Program-made: the position numbers and the translations under genes
Notes under the pieces: generated by a model
Databases searched by the model: none
What the model saw: only the letters and a program-made list of their open reading frames with translations
Told to the model about the DNA's origin: nothing
Part shown: piece by piece, positions 1 to 11,376 of the stretch
Numbering within the stretch: the stretch's first letter is position 1
Layout of the letters: every line of letters starts with the position of its first letter
Assembly (NCBI RefSeq): GCF_026342355.1
Contig: NZ_JAPEMV010000001.1
Location: 62,001-126,000, forward strand
DNA: 64,000 bases
Source of the DNA: Streptomyces sp. NBC_00249
GTDB taxonomy: Bacteria; Actinomycetota; Actinomycetes; Streptomycetales; Streptomycetaceae
Direction: 5' to 3'

Positions 1-1857
1 GTCCCGCTCGACCGGGCCCCACCCGTTGGCGGCGGAGATCCACTCCAGGTCGGAGAGGTAGGAGTCCTTCGTCGGCGGGGGCGGCGGCGTGGGCACCGTG
101 CCGGATGCGCGGTAGGTGACCGTCCCGCCCGGCGCCAGTGCGGTTCCCTCGGCGGTGAGGTCCCAGCGCGTCCGGGCGGGCGCGTCGGCGGGCGGGGTGA
201 CCTTCCAGGTGGCGTCCAGCTGCGCACCGGAGGCGAGTTGCTCGGCGGTGGTCGCCGTCGTCGCGGTCACCGTCCAGCCGGGCGGTACGCGCAGCGCGAG
301 CGCCGCCGAGGTCCAGGCCTTGGCGGAACCGTTGGCGAGCGACGCGGTGACCGTGAACGCCTGCCCGGGAACGGCGATCTGAGGCAAGGCCAAGCGGGCG
401 CCGAACGCCCTGCGCGGGTAGCTGTCCTGCCAGGAGGAGCGCATCAGCGCCACCAGCGCGGCTGCCGTCGAGGGGTGTGCGTCGAGGACGTTGCGGGTCT
501 CCCCCAGGTCGGAGGCCAGGTCGTAGAGCTCGACCTGCCACTTGTCGTCGGGGAGGTTGTGGTCCCGTTCGGGTGCGAAGCGCACGGCCTTCCAGTTGTC
601 CCGCCGCACCGCTTCGGCCAGCCACGTGGCCCGCTGGGCGTCCTGTGCGTTGGCCCGGCTGGTGACGCCGCGCTCGTCGCGGAACCAGTAGAGGTGGCCG
701 TGGCGGGCCGCGTCGGGGCTGCCGGCCAGCAGCGGGGCTGCCGAGAGGCCGTCCACGTCCGAGGGTGCCGGGGCGCCGCCCAGTTCGGCGAGGGTGGGGA
801 GGATGTCGGTGAGCGGGGTGGGGCGGTCGCTGGTGCCCTGTGCGACACGGCCCGGGCCCCAGGCGATGAGGGGGACGCGCACTCCGCCCTCGTACAGGTT
901 GCGCTTGTAGCCGCGCAGGGGGCCGTTGGCGTCGAACAGGTCCGGGTTGACGCCGCCCTCCTCGTGCGGCCCGTTGTCGCTGGTGACCAGCAGGACCGTG
1001 TCGTCCTCCAGGCCCAGCGCGCGCAGGCGGTCGACGACCTTGCCCACCAGTGCGTCGAAATAACTGACCTGCGCGGCATGGCCCTTGTTGGCGGCCGTCC
1101 AGCTCTGGGCGGCGTACGCGCTGGTGTCGGGCACGTCGCTGGGGGCGTGGGGCACGTTCGGCGTCAGGAACAGCAGGAACGGCTCGTCCTCGTGCGCGTC
1201 GATGAACTCCAGAGCACGCTGTTCGATCAGGTCGGGGGCGTACACCGCCTTCGCGCCGCCCGCGTTGGCGGGGATCGCCTCCTTGGCCCCGTTGTGCCAG
1301 AGGTACTCGGGGTAGTACTGGTGCGCGTGGCTGTGGTCGATGTAGCCGTAGAACTCCTCGAAGCCGCGGGCGGCCGGGTGGCTGTCCTGGTCGGCCGCCT
1401 CCGGACCGAAGCCCCATTTGCCGATGACGGCGGTGCGGTAGCCGCGGGCCTTCAGGACCTGCGCGAAGGTGGTGTCGGTCGCGGTGAGGGAGCCCTGGGC
1501 GGCGGAGGGGTTCGCGCGCACCGTGGAGTGGCCGGTGTGCAGGCCGGTCAGCAGGGAGCAACGCGACGGCGCGCAGACGGCGGCGGTCGAGTACGCGTCG
1601 GTGAAGCGCAGCCCCTCGGTGGCCAGCCCGTCCAGACGCGGGGTGGTGATCAGTTTCTGGCCGTACGCGCCGAGTTCGCCGTAGCCGAGGTCGTCGGCCA
1701 GGACGACGATGAGGTTCGGCGGGCGCGTGGCGGTCTGCGTCGGCGTCCCGCCCGGCGTGGTCAGCGCCGCCGCGGGTGTGGCCGAGGCGGCCGCGGGCAG
1801 GGCCGTCAAGCCGAGCGCTGCGGCGGAACCGGCCAGGAAGTGACGGCGGCTTGACAT
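1..1857 (-). CDS. Tat-exported sulfatase with NPCBM-type C-terminus (3' end outside window)
   Basis: Hydrolyses a sulfate ester outside the cell; the substrate is not readable from the sequence. The start at 1857 has a good AGGAG about 9 bases upstream. Residues 1-26 are a Tat-type signal peptide (SRRHFLAG, hydrophobic stretch, AAASA). The sulfatase domain follows: a DD metal-ligand pair near 55-56 and the sulfatase signature CAPSR at 95-99, whose Cys95 would be converted to formylglycine. A beta-sandwich NEW3-like stretch follows from about residue 500, and the last visible residues (YLSDLEWISAANGWGPVERD) match the beginning of an NPCBM carbohydrate-binding domain. The stop codon lies left of the window. 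The divergent neighbour at 2045 encodes the formylglycine-generating enzyme needed for its maturation. The carbohydrate-binding tail suggests a sulfated polysaccharide substrate; that is inference. Confidence 0.9.
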   Translation of the reverse strand, partial: MSSRRHFLAGSAAALGLTALPAAASATPAAALTTPGGTPTQTATRPPNLIVVLADDLGYGELGAYGQKLITTPRLDGLATEGLRFTDAYSTAAVCAPSRCSLLTGLHTGHSTVRANPSAAQGSLTATDTTFAQVLKARGYRTAVIGKWGFGPEAADQDSHPAARGFEEFYGYIDHSHAHQYYPEYLWHNGAKEAIPANAGGAKAVYAPDLIEQRALEFIDAHEDEPFLLFLTPNVPHAPSDVPDTSAYAAQSWTAANKGHAAQVSYFDALVGKVVDRLRALGLEDDTVLLVTSDNGPHEEGGVNPDLFDANGPLRGYKRNLYEGGVRVPLIAWGPGRVAQGTSDRPTPLTDILPTLAELGGAPAPSDVDGLSAAPLLAGSPDAARHGHLYWFRDERGVTSRANAQDAQRATWLAEAVRRDNWKAVRFAPERDHNLPDDKWQVELYDLASDLGETRNVLDAHPSTAAALVALMRSSWQDSYPRRAFGARLALPQIAVPGQAFTVTASLANGSAKAWTSAALALRVPPGWTVTATTATTAEQLASGAQLDATWKVTPPADAPARTRWDLTAEGTALAPGGTVTYRASGTVPTPPPPPTKDSYLSDLEWISAANGWGPVERD

Positions 1858-2044
1858 CGGGGAACTCCTTGAGGCTGCCGCGCTGTGCGAGGCACCGCGG
1901 ACTGGTCGTGGACGTGGACGTGGAGCCGATCATGAGCGTGTGGCGGGTTCCCGGACCATGCACTGCGTATGAAGATCGTGTGACAGGGGGTCCGGACCGG
2001 TTCTCCCGCGGCCGCGGGCGGGCGACATTGGCCAGGTCAGAGCC

Positions 2045-3022
2045 GTGATGAGAGGTGGGAAGGCCGTGCCGATCGAGATTGCCGGGGCCGTGGCCGAGGG
2101 CCGGGCGGGGAAGAACGCCGACGGGCACGGCGGGGCGTGCTGCGCCCCTCGCACCGCGTCGCCCGCCGCCCGCAGGCTGCCGGGACCGTCGGCGGTGCTG
2201 CCGGCGTCCCACATCCGCGCGACCACCGAGATGGTGGCGCTGCCCGGCGGCACGTTCCGGATGGGCAACGAGGACGGGAGCGCGAACCCCCTCGACGGCG
2301 AGGGCCCGGTCCGAGAGGTGACGGTCGCCCCCTTCCGCATCGACGTCCACGCCGTCGACAACACCGAGTTCGGCCGCTTCGTGGAGCAGACCGGATACCG
2401 CACGGTCGCGGAGGACGCCGGCTGGTCGTACGTCTTCGCGGGGCTGATCGAGCCGGAGCTCGTACTCGCCTCAGCCGCGCCGCCGGGCACTCCGTGGTGG
2501 CGGGCGGTCGAGGGTGCCTCGTGGCGCAGCCCGTACGGCCCCGGTTCCCTGCCCGGGCCCGGGCATCCGGTGGTCCACGTGGCGTGGCAGGACGCGGCCG
2601 CGTACGCCGCCTGGGCCGGAAAGCGGCTGCCGACCGAGGCGGAGTGGGAGTACGCGGCGCGCGGCGGGCTCGACCAGGCGCGCTACCCGTGGGGGGACGT
2701 CCTCGCCCCCGGCGGGGTCTGGCGCTGCAACATCTGGCAGGGCGAGTTTCCGTTGGTCAACACGGAGGAGGACGGTCACCTGGGCACGGCTCCGGTGGAC
2801 GCGTACGAGCCCAACGGGTACGGGCTGTACAACACCGTCGGCAACGTGTGGGAGTGGACGGCCGATGAGTTCGCTCCGGGCAGCGGTACTCGGGCGATGC
2901 GCGGGGGCTCGTACCTGTGCCACGACTCGTACTGCAACCGGTACCGCACCGCGGCCCGGACGGGGAACACCGAGGACAGCAGTACGGGCCACGTGGGGTT
3001 CCGCTGCGTCGCCGCACCCTGA
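2045..3022 (+). CDS. Formylglycine-generating enzyme (SUMF1/FGE family)
   Basis: Copper-dependent oxidase that converts the Cys of C-x-P-x-R in sulfatases to formylglycine, in the cytoplasm. The family pattern is clear: MVALPGGTFRMG near 63, LPTEAEWEYAARGG, GNVWEW, then RGGSYLCHDSYCNRYR with the two active-site cysteines at 292 and 297 (numbered from GTG 2045), and the closing GFRC. Length 325 aa is close to other actinobacterial FGEs. The start is uncertain: GTG 2045 is the longest, but GTG 2066 has a better purine-rich site (GAGAGGTGGGAAGG) just upstream. It lies divergent from one sulfatase and close to a second, both with the substrate motif, so it probably serves both. Confidence 0.92.
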   Translation: MMRGGKAVPIEIAGAVAEGRAGKNADGHGGACCAPRTASPAARRLPGPSAVLPASHIRATTEMVALPGGTFRMGNEDGSANPLDGEGPVREVTVAPFRIDVHAVDNTEFGRFVEQTGYRTVAEDAGWSYVFAGLIEPELVLASAAPPGTPWWRAVEGASWRSPYGPGSLPGPGHPVVHVAWQDAAAYAAWAGKRLPTEAEWEYAARGGLDQARYPWGDVLAPGGVWRCNIWQGEFPLVNTEEDGHLGTAPVDAYEPNGYGLYNTVGNVWEWTADEFAPGSGTRAMRGGSYLCHDSYCNRYRTAARTGNTEDSSTGHVGFRCVAAP

Positions 3023-3084
3023 GCGCGGCGTGGGGGCAGGCTCAGGGGGGGCTGGGGCTGGGGCTGGGGGCGGCCCGGATGTCG

Positions 3085-4338
3085 TCAGTCGAGGGTGGCG
3101 AGATGATCGGCGTCGCCCCCGCGCCACTCGATGAGGAAGATCGTCGCGTCGTCGGTGGTGATGCCGCCGCGCTCCTGTTTCAGGGCGTGGGAGAGCGCGC
3201 GCACCACCGGCCGCACCCCGGTGCGGGAACGGACGACGCGGTTGGTCCACTCGATGAGCTGCTCCTCACCGAACTGCTCCCCGCCGGCCTGATGCTCCTC
3301 GATCAGGCCGTCGGTGAAGCACAGCAGCCGGTCTCCGGGCTGCAGCATCCGCTCACTGACCTCCGGTTGCTCACCGCCGAAGCCGACGGGCAGGGTGGTC
3401 GGGCTCTCCAGCCGGTCCACCACGGCGCGGTCGCGGATCAGCAGTGGTGCCGGGTGGCCGGCATTGACCCATTGCAGCCGGCCCGTGGCGATGTTCAGGC
3501 ACATCATCTGCGCGGTGACGAAGTGTTCGTGGCCGAACTGCTCGTTGATGGCCTTGTCCATGAACGCGTACACCTGGGACAGACCGGTGTCGGCCCTTCG
3601 CGTGTGGCGATAGGCGCCGATGGCCACCGTCGCCATGGTCGCCGCGTCCAGGCCGTGGCCCATCGCGTCGATCATGGCCACATGAAGGATGTCGCCGTTG
3701 AGGGCGTAGTCGAAACTGTCCCCGGCCGCCTGGTACGCGGGCTCCAGGATTCCGGCCACCTCGACCTGCGGAACGGTCATCGACAGCGGGGGCAGCAGCG
3801 ACCACTGGATCTCGGCGGCCAGGCTCATGGGGGCGCGGCGGCGGGTCCGGAAGAACAGGTCGGTGTAGGCGTCCTTGGTGACGATCATGTCCGCCACCAG
3901 ACCGGCGAGCCGGCGCAGCAGCCGCCGGTCGTCGTCATCGACGCTGTCCAGCGTGACGGCCATCGCCCCGATCTGGTCGCTGCCGTCGAGGAGCGGGAGA
4001 TACATGCGCACGCTGCCGTCCTGCGGCACCTCCACCGTTCTGCGGCGCAGGAACGCCTCGCCCGCAGGGGAGTCCTCGACCGGTTGGGGGTCACCGACAA
4101 CCAGGCGCCGGCCGGGCAGCGGTACCAGCATCATCTGTTCGTAGTCCTGCAGGAGGATGGAGAGGTCCCGGCCACCGACCCTGGCCACCTCTTCCGCGAC
4201 GAGCGGGGCGATCAGCTGCGGAGGCATCTCGTGAGCCCGGTCCAGCAGCACACCCAGCAACCGCTCACCGAACCCCTCCGAGCGGTCCACCCCGAACGTG
4301 CCCGGCTTCCGCCCGCCTTCGGCCATCGCTGCTCGCAT
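3085..4338 (-). CDS. SpoIIE-type PP2C serine phosphatase with N-terminal sensor-like region
   Basis: Dephosphorylates phosphoserine/threonine proteins, in this family often anti-sigma antagonist proteins. From ATG 4338 the protein is about 417 aa: a GAF-like or unassigned N-terminal half, then a SpoIIE/PP2C domain in roughly the last 220 residues. Metal-binding motifs are visible: AGDSFDYAL (the usual G-G-D-x-x-D is AGDSFD here), IDAMGHGLDAA, VNAGHPAPLL, CFTDGLIE and TTDDATIFLIEW. A longer reading to 4461 exists, but its first 41 residues look non-coding. No HATPase (RsbW-like) domain or transmembrane segment is seen. It is transcribed opposite to FGE and has no obvious partner anti-sigma gene nearby. 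The AGD in place of GGD is a small deviation and need not abolish activity. Confidence 0.85.
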   Translation of the reverse strand: MRAAMAEGGRKPGTFGVDRSEGFGERLLGVLLDRAHEMPPQLIAPLVAEEVARVGGRDLSILLQDYEQMMLVPLPGRRLVVGDPQPVEDSPAGEAFLRRRTVEVPQDGSVRMYLPLLDGSDQIGAMAVTLDSVDDDDRRLLRRLAGLVADMIVTKDAYTDLFFRTRRRAPMSLAAEIQWSLLPPLSMTVPQVEVAGILEPAYQAAGDSFDYALNGDILHVAMIDAMGHGLDAATMATVAIGAYRHTRRADTGLSQVYAFMDKAINEQFGHEHFVTAQMMCLNIATGRLQWVNAGHPAPLLIRDRAVVDRLESPTTLPVGFGGEQPEVSERMLQPGDRLLCFTDGLIEEHQAGGEQFGEEQLIEWTNRVVRSRTGVRPVVRALSHALKQERGGITTDDATIFLIEWRGGDADHLATLD

Positions 4339-4536
4339 CCCTTCGTCCGGCTGTCTCGGGGAACTCACTCGGAGGCCGTCTCCCGAGGTTTTCGCCGGGC
4401 GGCCTGCCGCCGGCCAGGACGGGGACCGGCTCTTCGAGACGTTCGCACAGGGTCGGCCCAACGAGCCGATTGCGCCAGAGGCGGCGTGTCGCTCCGCGAG
4501 GCGGGAAACGGTGACGGGGCGGCGATCTTCCGCTGT

Positions 4537-6867
4537 TCATTCGAAGGCGGCGGCCGCCTCCCGCAGAGCGCGGGCCACGAGCGCCGGGTCGTAGGGCGCC
4601 CGGGCGCCGGGGGTGTAGGTCACCGAGCGCAGGCGGCCGGTGTAGCGGAAGCCGCGGTGGCGTTCGTAGACCGGCCAGGAGACGGGGGACTTGCGGTCCA
4701 CGCCCACGCTGATGCCCTGCAGCGGGGCCATGCCGATGAGCTGGTGGACGCTGTCCGACCGGCCGGTCTCGACACCGTCGATCAGGACGCGGAACTCCCA
4801 GCGCAGGCCTTCCACCGCCGTGGCCGAGAGGGTGATCGTCCGCCGGCCTGCGGGGAGCGGGCCGGCGTCGGTCTCGTGGAGTTCTCCGTACTCGTTGTAG
4901 GCGAAGTGGAGTCGGCCGTTCTCCACGTACAGGCTGTAGCCGCCGCCCTGGTCGCCGTGCGAGACGAGTACGCCCTGGTCCGAGTCGGCGTGCTCGTCGA
5001 GTTCGACGGTGACGTCGAAGGAGCGGAAGGAAACGAGCCGGGAGGAGCGGTAGCGTTCCAGCTCGGGTGTGCCGGCCAGCAGGGTGAGGGGGCGGTGGAA
5101 CCGCTCCTCGGCGGGGTTGCGGCCGGCCAGGGCGCCGCTGCCGTCGGCGAGGGGGAAGACGCCGTTGCGCCAGCCCGCCGATTCCCAGGCCGCAGCCAGC
5201 TCCTTCACCACCTCCTGGTGGTCCTGAGCGACGTCGGTGGTTTCGGTCGGGTCGGTGCGCAGGTCGTACAGCGCCCATTCGCCGTCGTCGTACGGCGTGC
5301 CGGGACGGTGGAGCGTGACCAGCTTCCAGCCGTCGCGGTAGTAGCTCCGGTTGCCCGACATCTCGCAGTACTGCTCGGTGTGGGCGCTGGGCGTCCGCCC
5401 GTCGCGCAGGACGGGGGCGAAACTGACGCCGTCCAGTTCCTGGGCGGGCCGCGAGCGCCACAGCTCCGGGCGCCGTACGCCGGCGAGTTCCAGGAGGGTG
5501 GGGGTGATGTCGGTGACGTACTGGTACTGCTGCCGGACCCCGCAGTCGTCCTCGGCCCGCCGCAGTCCCCCGGGCCAGGAGATGACGAACGGCACGCGCA
5601 CGCCGCCCGCGTAGGTCTGGCCCTTGTACAGGCGGAAGGGGGTGTTGGAGGCCATGCCCCAGCCGCGCGGATAGTGCACCAGGCTCCGCGGCCCGCCGAT
5701 GAGACCGGTGTCGCGGTCGACGTCCGCGTTCCAGTCGTCCGGGACGGGCTGGTGGACGAAGCGGCTGAAGTAGCTGCGCGTGCCCTCGGCGCCGCCTTCG
5801 CCGGTGCCGCCGTTGTCGGAGGTGAACACGATGACGGTGTCGTCGAGTTCGCCGAGCGCGCGCAGGGTGTCGGTGAGGCGCCCGAGGTTCTGGTCGATGT
5901 TGTCGACCATCGCCGCGTACACCTCCATGTAGCGGGCGTAGCGGCGCTGTTGCTCGGCGGACAGCTCGTCCCAGGGGCCTACGTCGAACCCCGCCTCCGC
6001 GTTGCGTTCCGGCAGCGCGGTCCCCTCGGGGAAGAGGCCGTCGGCGATCTGCTGGGCGAAGCGGGTGTCGCGGAGGGCGTCCCAGCCGCCGTCGTAGTGC
6101 CCGCGCCGGCGTTCGATGTCGGCGGGCTTGGCCTGGAGGGGGCCGTGGACGGCATTGTGTGCGACGTAGAGGAAGAACGGCTTGTCGGGGTCGTGCGCGC
6201 GCAGCGACTTCACCATCGCGATGGCCTGGTCGGTGATGTCGTCGGTGTAGTAGTAGCCGTCGGGCAGTTCGTCGATGTCCAGCGGGCTGTTGTCGCGGAC
6301 CAGCTGGTGCGGGTGGAAGAGGCTGGTCAGGCCCTCCAGCACGCCGTAGTACTGGTCGAAGCCCTTCTGCAGCGGCCAGTTGCGCCGGTCGTCGGCGGCA
6401 CTGGAGGCCGAGTCGCGCGTGAGGTGCCACTTGCCGACGGCGTACGTGGCGTAGCCCGCGTCGTGCAGGACCTCGGCCAGGGTGGGGATGTCCTCGCCGA
6501 CCTCCATGCCGTAACCGGGGAAACCGGGATCGAAGTTGGCGACCGTCGAGTAGCCGACCCGGTGCGGGTTCAGTCCCGTGAGCAGGGCGGCGCGGGCCGG
6601 GGAACACAGGGGCATGGTGTGGTAGTTGGCCAGGCGCAGACCGCTCTCGGCCAACCCGTCGAGTACGGGTGTGGCGATCTCCGAGCCGAAGGGGCCGATG
6701 TCGCTGTAGCCCATGTCGTCGACGAGGACCACGACGATGTTCGGGGCGCGGCCGTCCGGCCTGCGCGGCGGCGGCCACGCGGGCTCGGACTCGGCGAAGG
6801 TACGGCCGACCCGCCCGGCGAAGCCCTCGTACGGGTCGGGACGGTTCGGCGTGCCGGGGATGGTCAC
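4537..6867 (-). CDS. Cytoplasmic-type arylsulfatase with C-terminal beta-sandwich
   Basis: Sulfatase of about 776 aa, arylsulfatase A/AtsA-like. The start is GTG 6867, chosen because GAGGAG lies about 9 bases upstream and the preceding rhodanese gene ends there in a GTGA overlap. The domain starts with PNIVVVLVDDMGYSD (about 42-56), carries the formylglycine signature CSPAR at 88-92, then VGKWHL, NAVHGP and FTSDNGGTGEGG metal-site motifs. The last 200 residues look like a lectin/LamG-like beta sandwich. No signal peptide is visible, unlike the sulfatase at the left edge, so it probably acts inside the cell. It is translationally coupled to the rhodanese gene and lies near FGE, suggesting intracellular organosulfate scavenging. 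Confidence 0.9.
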   Translation of the reverse strand: MTIPGTPNRPDPYEGFAGRVGRTFAESEPAWPPPRRPDGRAPNIVVVLVDDMGYSDIGPFGSEIATPVLDGLAESGLRLANYHTMPLCSPARAALLTGLNPHRVGYSTVANFDPGFPGYGMEVGEDIPTLAEVLHDAGYATYAVGKWHLTRDSASSAADDRRNWPLQKGFDQYYGVLEGLTSLFHPHQLVRDNSPLDIDELPDGYYYTDDITDQAIAMVKSLRAHDPDKPFFLYVAHNAVHGPLQAKPADIERRRGHYDGGWDALRDTRFAQQIADGLFPEGTALPERNAEAGFDVGPWDELSAEQQRRYARYMEVYAAMVDNIDQNLGRLTDTLRALGELDDTVIVFTSDNGGTGEGGAEGTRSYFSRFVHQPVPDDWNADVDRDTGLIGGPRSLVHYPRGWGMASNTPFRLYKGQTYAGGVRVPFVISWPGGLRRAEDDCGVRQQYQYVTDITPTLLELAGVRRPELWRSRPAQELDGVSFAPVLRDGRTPSAHTEQYCEMSGNRSYYRDGWKLVTLHRPGTPYDDGEWALYDLRTDPTETTDVAQDHQEVVKELAAAWESAGWRNGVFPLADGSGALAGRNPAEERFHRPLTLLAGTPELERYRSSRLVSFRSFDVTVELDEHADSDQGVLVSHGDQGGGYSLYVENGRLHFAYNEYGELHETDAGPLPAGRRTITLSATAVEGLRWEFRVLIDGVETGRSDSVHQLIGMAPLQGISVGVDRKSPVSWPVYERHRGFRYTGRLRSVTYTPGARAPYDPALVARALREAAAAFE

Positions 6868-7451
6868 GTGCGGGGCTCCTCGGGGGCGACGGACGGGAAC
6901 GAGGTGTCCAGGGGCGCCTGGCCCCGCTGGTTGAAGGGAAGCCTGCCGAGCACGACCGCCATGCCGCAGGTGTTGCTGACGGCGGCGAAGACCAGGCCGG
7001 CCGCGATCCCCGCGGACAGCAACTGGAAGGCCGGGTGGACGAGGAAGCCGAGGGCCAGGCCGAGGAGCACGACGGAGCCCGCGGTGAAGCGGACTTGACG
7101 CTCCATGGCCCAGACGGTCCGCGGACGCCCTTGGGGGTGGTCGAGCCGGTGCCCCTCTGCCGCCCAGGCGGTGGTGCCGCCGGTGAGGCTCGACGCGTCG
7201 ATGCCGTGGGAGGCGAGGGTGGCGACGGCGTTCTCCGCCCGGGTGCCGGAAGCGCACACCACCAGGAGGGGCCTGTCCCCGGCGGCCTGCCGGAGATCCG
7301 GCAGCGCCCGCCCGATGCGGTCGAGGGGGATGTTGACGGCGTCCGGCAGGTGGCCGGACGCGAACTCGCCCGGAGTACGGACATCGACGACGGTCAGCTC
7401 GTGGCGGCGGGGGAACGCCTCGCTCACGCTCAGGGCGGCGGGAACACTCAT
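6864..7451 (-). CDS. Rhodanese domain-DUF2892-type membrane protein
   Basis: Predicted sulfurtransferase. Start ATG 7451 (MSVPAALSV) has AAGGA about 12 bases upstream. Residues 1-110 form a rhodanese domain (VVDVRTPGEFASGHLPDAVN, active loop VCASGTRAENA with the catalytic Cys, GGTTAW). Residues about 115-175 hold two hydrophobic helices of the YgaP/DUF2892 type (VRFTAGSVVLLGLALGFLV, LSAGIAAGLVFAAV), so it is membrane-tethered. Its stop overlaps the sulfatase start in GTGA, an arrangement that couples translation. Handling of the sulfur released from organosulfates is a reasonable inference but sulfate is not a rhodanese substrate, so the actual sulfur donor is unknown. Confidence 0.87.
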   Translation of the reverse strand: MSVPAALSVSEAFPRRHELTVVDVRTPGEFASGHLPDAVNIPLDRIGRALPDLRQAAGDRPLLVVCASGTRAENAVATLASHGIDASSLTGGTTAWAAEGHRLDHPQGRPRTVWAMERQVRFTAGSVVLLGLALGFLVHPAFQLLSAGIAAGLVFAAVSNTCGMAVVLGRLPFNQRGQAPLDTSFPSVAPEEPRT

Positions 7452-7630
7452 GGCGGATCGGGGTCCTTGGCAGAGGAGGGAAGGGCCTGCGCGGAAGGCC
7501 GGAGGCACGTGCCGGGGATCCTAGACATCGCGGTGCCCCTACGGCCGCTGCCCGGCACGACTGCCATGCGGTTGCCATGTTGCGGCAACAACGGGCGGCG
7601 CACGTGCCCGACGGCGGACGGGTCCTGCGG

Positions 7631-8488
7631 TCACACGGTCTTGGCTGCTCCGTTCGGCAGAGGAGGGCCGGGGATCGTCGTGGTGATCTCCGTCGCGCGC
7701 GGCGCCCGGAGCGTCGCGGCCGCGGTTTCGCGGGCGAGGAAGGCACCGAGTTCGCCGATGGTGCTCATGAGCGGTGCGGGGAAGACCACGGTGGTGTTCT
7801 TGTCGACGCCGATCTCCACGAGGCTCTGCAGGTTGCGCAGTTGCAGGGCGAGGGGGTGGGCCATCATGGTGTCGGAGGCGTCACCGAGTGCGGCGGCGGC
7901 CAGCGACTCGCCCTCCGCGTTGATGATCTTGGCCCTCTTCTCCCGTTCGGCCTCGGCCTGGCGGGCCATCGCGCGCTTCATGCTGTCGGGCAGCTGGATG
8001 TCCTTCAGTTCGACGAGGGTGACCTCCACGCCCCATTCGGCGGTGGTGACATCGAGGATCTGCCGGATGCCCAGGTTGATGCGGTCGGTCTCCGACAGGG
8101 TTTCGTCGAGGGTGTGCTGTCCGACGACCTTGCGCAGCGTGGTCTGTGCGATCTGGTTGATGGCCGCGCCCACGTTCTCGATCGCGATGACCGACTTCAC
8201 GGCGTCGACGACGCGGAAGTAGGCGACCGCGGAGACATCGACGCTGACGTTGTCCCGGGTGATGATGCCCTGGGACTGGATGGGCATGGTGACGATCCGC
8301 AAGGACACCCGGTGCAGGACGTCCGCGAACGGCACGATGACGCGCAGGCCCGGCGCACGGGTGCCGATGAGCCGGCCGAACCGGAACAGCACGCCCTGCT
8401 CGTACTGCTTGACGACCTTGACCGCCATGACGAGTGTCAGCAGGGCGAGGATCGCGAGGACGGCCAGGAGAACGATCAGAACTCCCAT
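7631..8488 (-). CDS. SPFH/band 7 membrane protein (slipin-like)
   Basis: Membrane scaffold protein of the stomatin/slipin family, 285 aa. Start ATG 8488 is set by AGGAG seven bases upstream. Residues 1-25 are one transmembrane segment ([21 protein letters not shown]), followed by the SPFH domain ([25 protein letters not shown]) and a charged helical segment ([20 protein letters not shown]), the usual oligomerisation coiled coil. The tail is Pro/Thr rich. No NfeD-type partner gene is adjacent. One copy of the 14-base shared motif (8667-8680) lies 178 bp upstream, so it may belong to the same stress/dormancy regulon as the next genes. Confidence 0.88.
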   Translation of the reverse strand: MGVLIVLLAVLAILALLTLVMAVKVVKQYEQGVLFRFGRLIGTRAPGLRVIVPFADVLHRVSLRIVTMPIQSQGIITRDNVSVDVSAVAYFRVVDAVKSVIAIENVGAAINQIAQTTLRKVVGQHTLDETLSETDRINLGIRQILDVTTAEWGVEVTLVELKDIQLPDSMKRAMARQAEAEREKRAKIINAEGESLAAAALGDASDTMMAHPLALQLRNLQSLVEIGVDKNTTVVFPAPLMSTIGELGAFLARETAAATLRAPRATEITTTIPGPPLPNGAAKTV

Positions 8489-8666
8489 GGTGGTGCTCCT
8501 CCCGGAGAGGACCGCACCCGACGGGGTGGGGTCCCGGGTTGCGGTGGCGGAGCAGCGGGGGGACGACCCGGGTCCGTCGCAGGGCTGCGCGCCCGTACCC
8601 GTACGACGGCTTGGCGCCGCGAGCCTGCCTGCTTCCAGCGTCCCTCCGGACGGACCCGCCCGACAG

Positions 8667-8680
8667 GGGCCGAACAGTCC
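8667..8680. promoter_or_regulatory. Candidate dormancy-type response-regulator box, copy 1
   Basis: GGGCCGAACAGTCC, a near palindrome. It lies upstream of the slipin gene (178 bp from its start) and is the most distant copy. It shares 12 of 14 bases with the copies at 9423 and 12708. Binding by the DevR-like regulator encoded at 11377 is inferred. Confidence 0.5.
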
Positions 8681-8708
8681 ATGCTTTTCCCCCGCCGGGA
8701 CCGGAACG

Positions 8709-9332
8709 TCACCAGGGGATGCCGTCGGTGCGGCGCTCCGGCGGGGCGAGGGGGGAATCGTCGAACCGGGCGGTGAGCCTGTCGGTGACCGCGACGACAC
8801 CGTCCAACTGCCCGGCGAGCCGCACGACGACGGGAATCTGGCTGCTCTTCGCCAGGCGGCCGTCCAGGGTGACGACCCCGTCCACGACGTGCACGTCCAC
8901 CGCGTCGGCGCCGAGCCCCATCGTCTCCGCCAGTACGTCCTCGATCAGGCACCGGCGTATCTCGGGGTCCGGGCGCAGGAACACACGGAGCAGGTCCCGT
9001 CTGGTCACGATGCCGACCAGACGGTCCTCTTCGTCGACGACGGGGAGCCTCTCGACTCCGCGCCGGGTCATGAGGCGGGCGGCTTCCGTGACGGTCTGCT
9101 CGGCGTGGACGGTGACGGCCGGCGCTGACATGAGTGCCCGGGCGGTGAGGTCGCCGGTCGCGTGCAGATCGGTTTGCGAGACGACCCCGATGACGCGATC
9201 GTCCTCGTCCACGACCGGCACGCCGCTGATGTCGTGCTCGACGAGCAGCCTGGCCACGTCCCTGGACGGAGTCCGCCCGACGACCGAGACGACCTCGTCC
9301 GTCATGAGGAAGCCGACTTTGGCGTGCTTCAT
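8709..9332 (-). CDS. CBS-pair and BON domain protein
   Basis: A 207 aa soluble protein with two CBS repeats and a BON domain. Start ATG 9332 has AGGAGGG about 6 bases upstream. CBS1 covers about 8-60 ([34 protein letters not shown]), CBS2 about 65-120 ([28 protein letters not shown]). The BON domain is about 125-190 ([36 protein letters not shown]). CBS pairs usually bind adenosine nucleotides; BON may touch membranes or phospholipids. Proteins with this architecture are common in actinobacterial dormancy/hypoxia regulons. A copy of the shared motif sits 90 bp upstream, consistent with control by the nearby response regulator. Confidence 0.9.
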   Translation of the reverse strand: MKHAKVGFLMTDEVVSVVGRTPSRDVARLLVEHDISGVPVVDEDDRVIGVVSQTDLHATGDLTARALMSAPAVTVHAEQTVTEAARLMTRRGVERLPVVDEEDRLVGIVTRRDLLRVFLRPDPEIRRCLIEDVLAETMGLGADAVDVHVVDGVVTLDGRLAKSSQIPVVVRLAGQLDGVVAVTDRLTARFDDSPLAPPERRTDGIPW

Positions 9333-9422
9333 GTGCAGCCCTCCTGTCGGCGTCGGCCGGCGGACGCGCCTCGCGGAGCGCCCTCATCAGCCACCATCCG
9401 CCGTGGCCCGCCCGCTCGGCGA

Positions 9423-9436
9423 GGGCCGAACGGTCC
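9423..9436. promoter_or_regulatory. Candidate dormancy-type response-regulator box, copy 2
   Basis: GGGCCGAACGGTCC in the divergent region between the CBS-BON gene (start 9332) and the sensor kinase (start 9628), so it could serve both. A second, looser half-match (GGACTGACCGGTCCC, about 9444-9458) follows at once. See copies at 8667 and 12708. Confidence 0.55.
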
Positions 9437-9450
9437 TGTACCAGGACTGA

Positions 9451-11367
<1,917 letters not shown>

Positions 11368-11376
11368 CTTCCCGTG

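Noticed and set aside
238..1854. A 538-codon plus-strand open frame opposite the left-edge sulfatase
   Set aside because: Low-complexity translation without domain features; the minus strand encodes a sulfatase with signal peptide and CAPSR motif.
2917..7098. A 1393-codon open frame on the plus strand, and similarly long ones on both strands throughout
   Set aside because: They are antisense or out-of-frame shadows of high-GC genes: Arg/Gly/Ala/Pro-rich, no motifs, no ribosome sites. The real genes here are on the minus strand (phosphatase, sulfatase, rhodanese).
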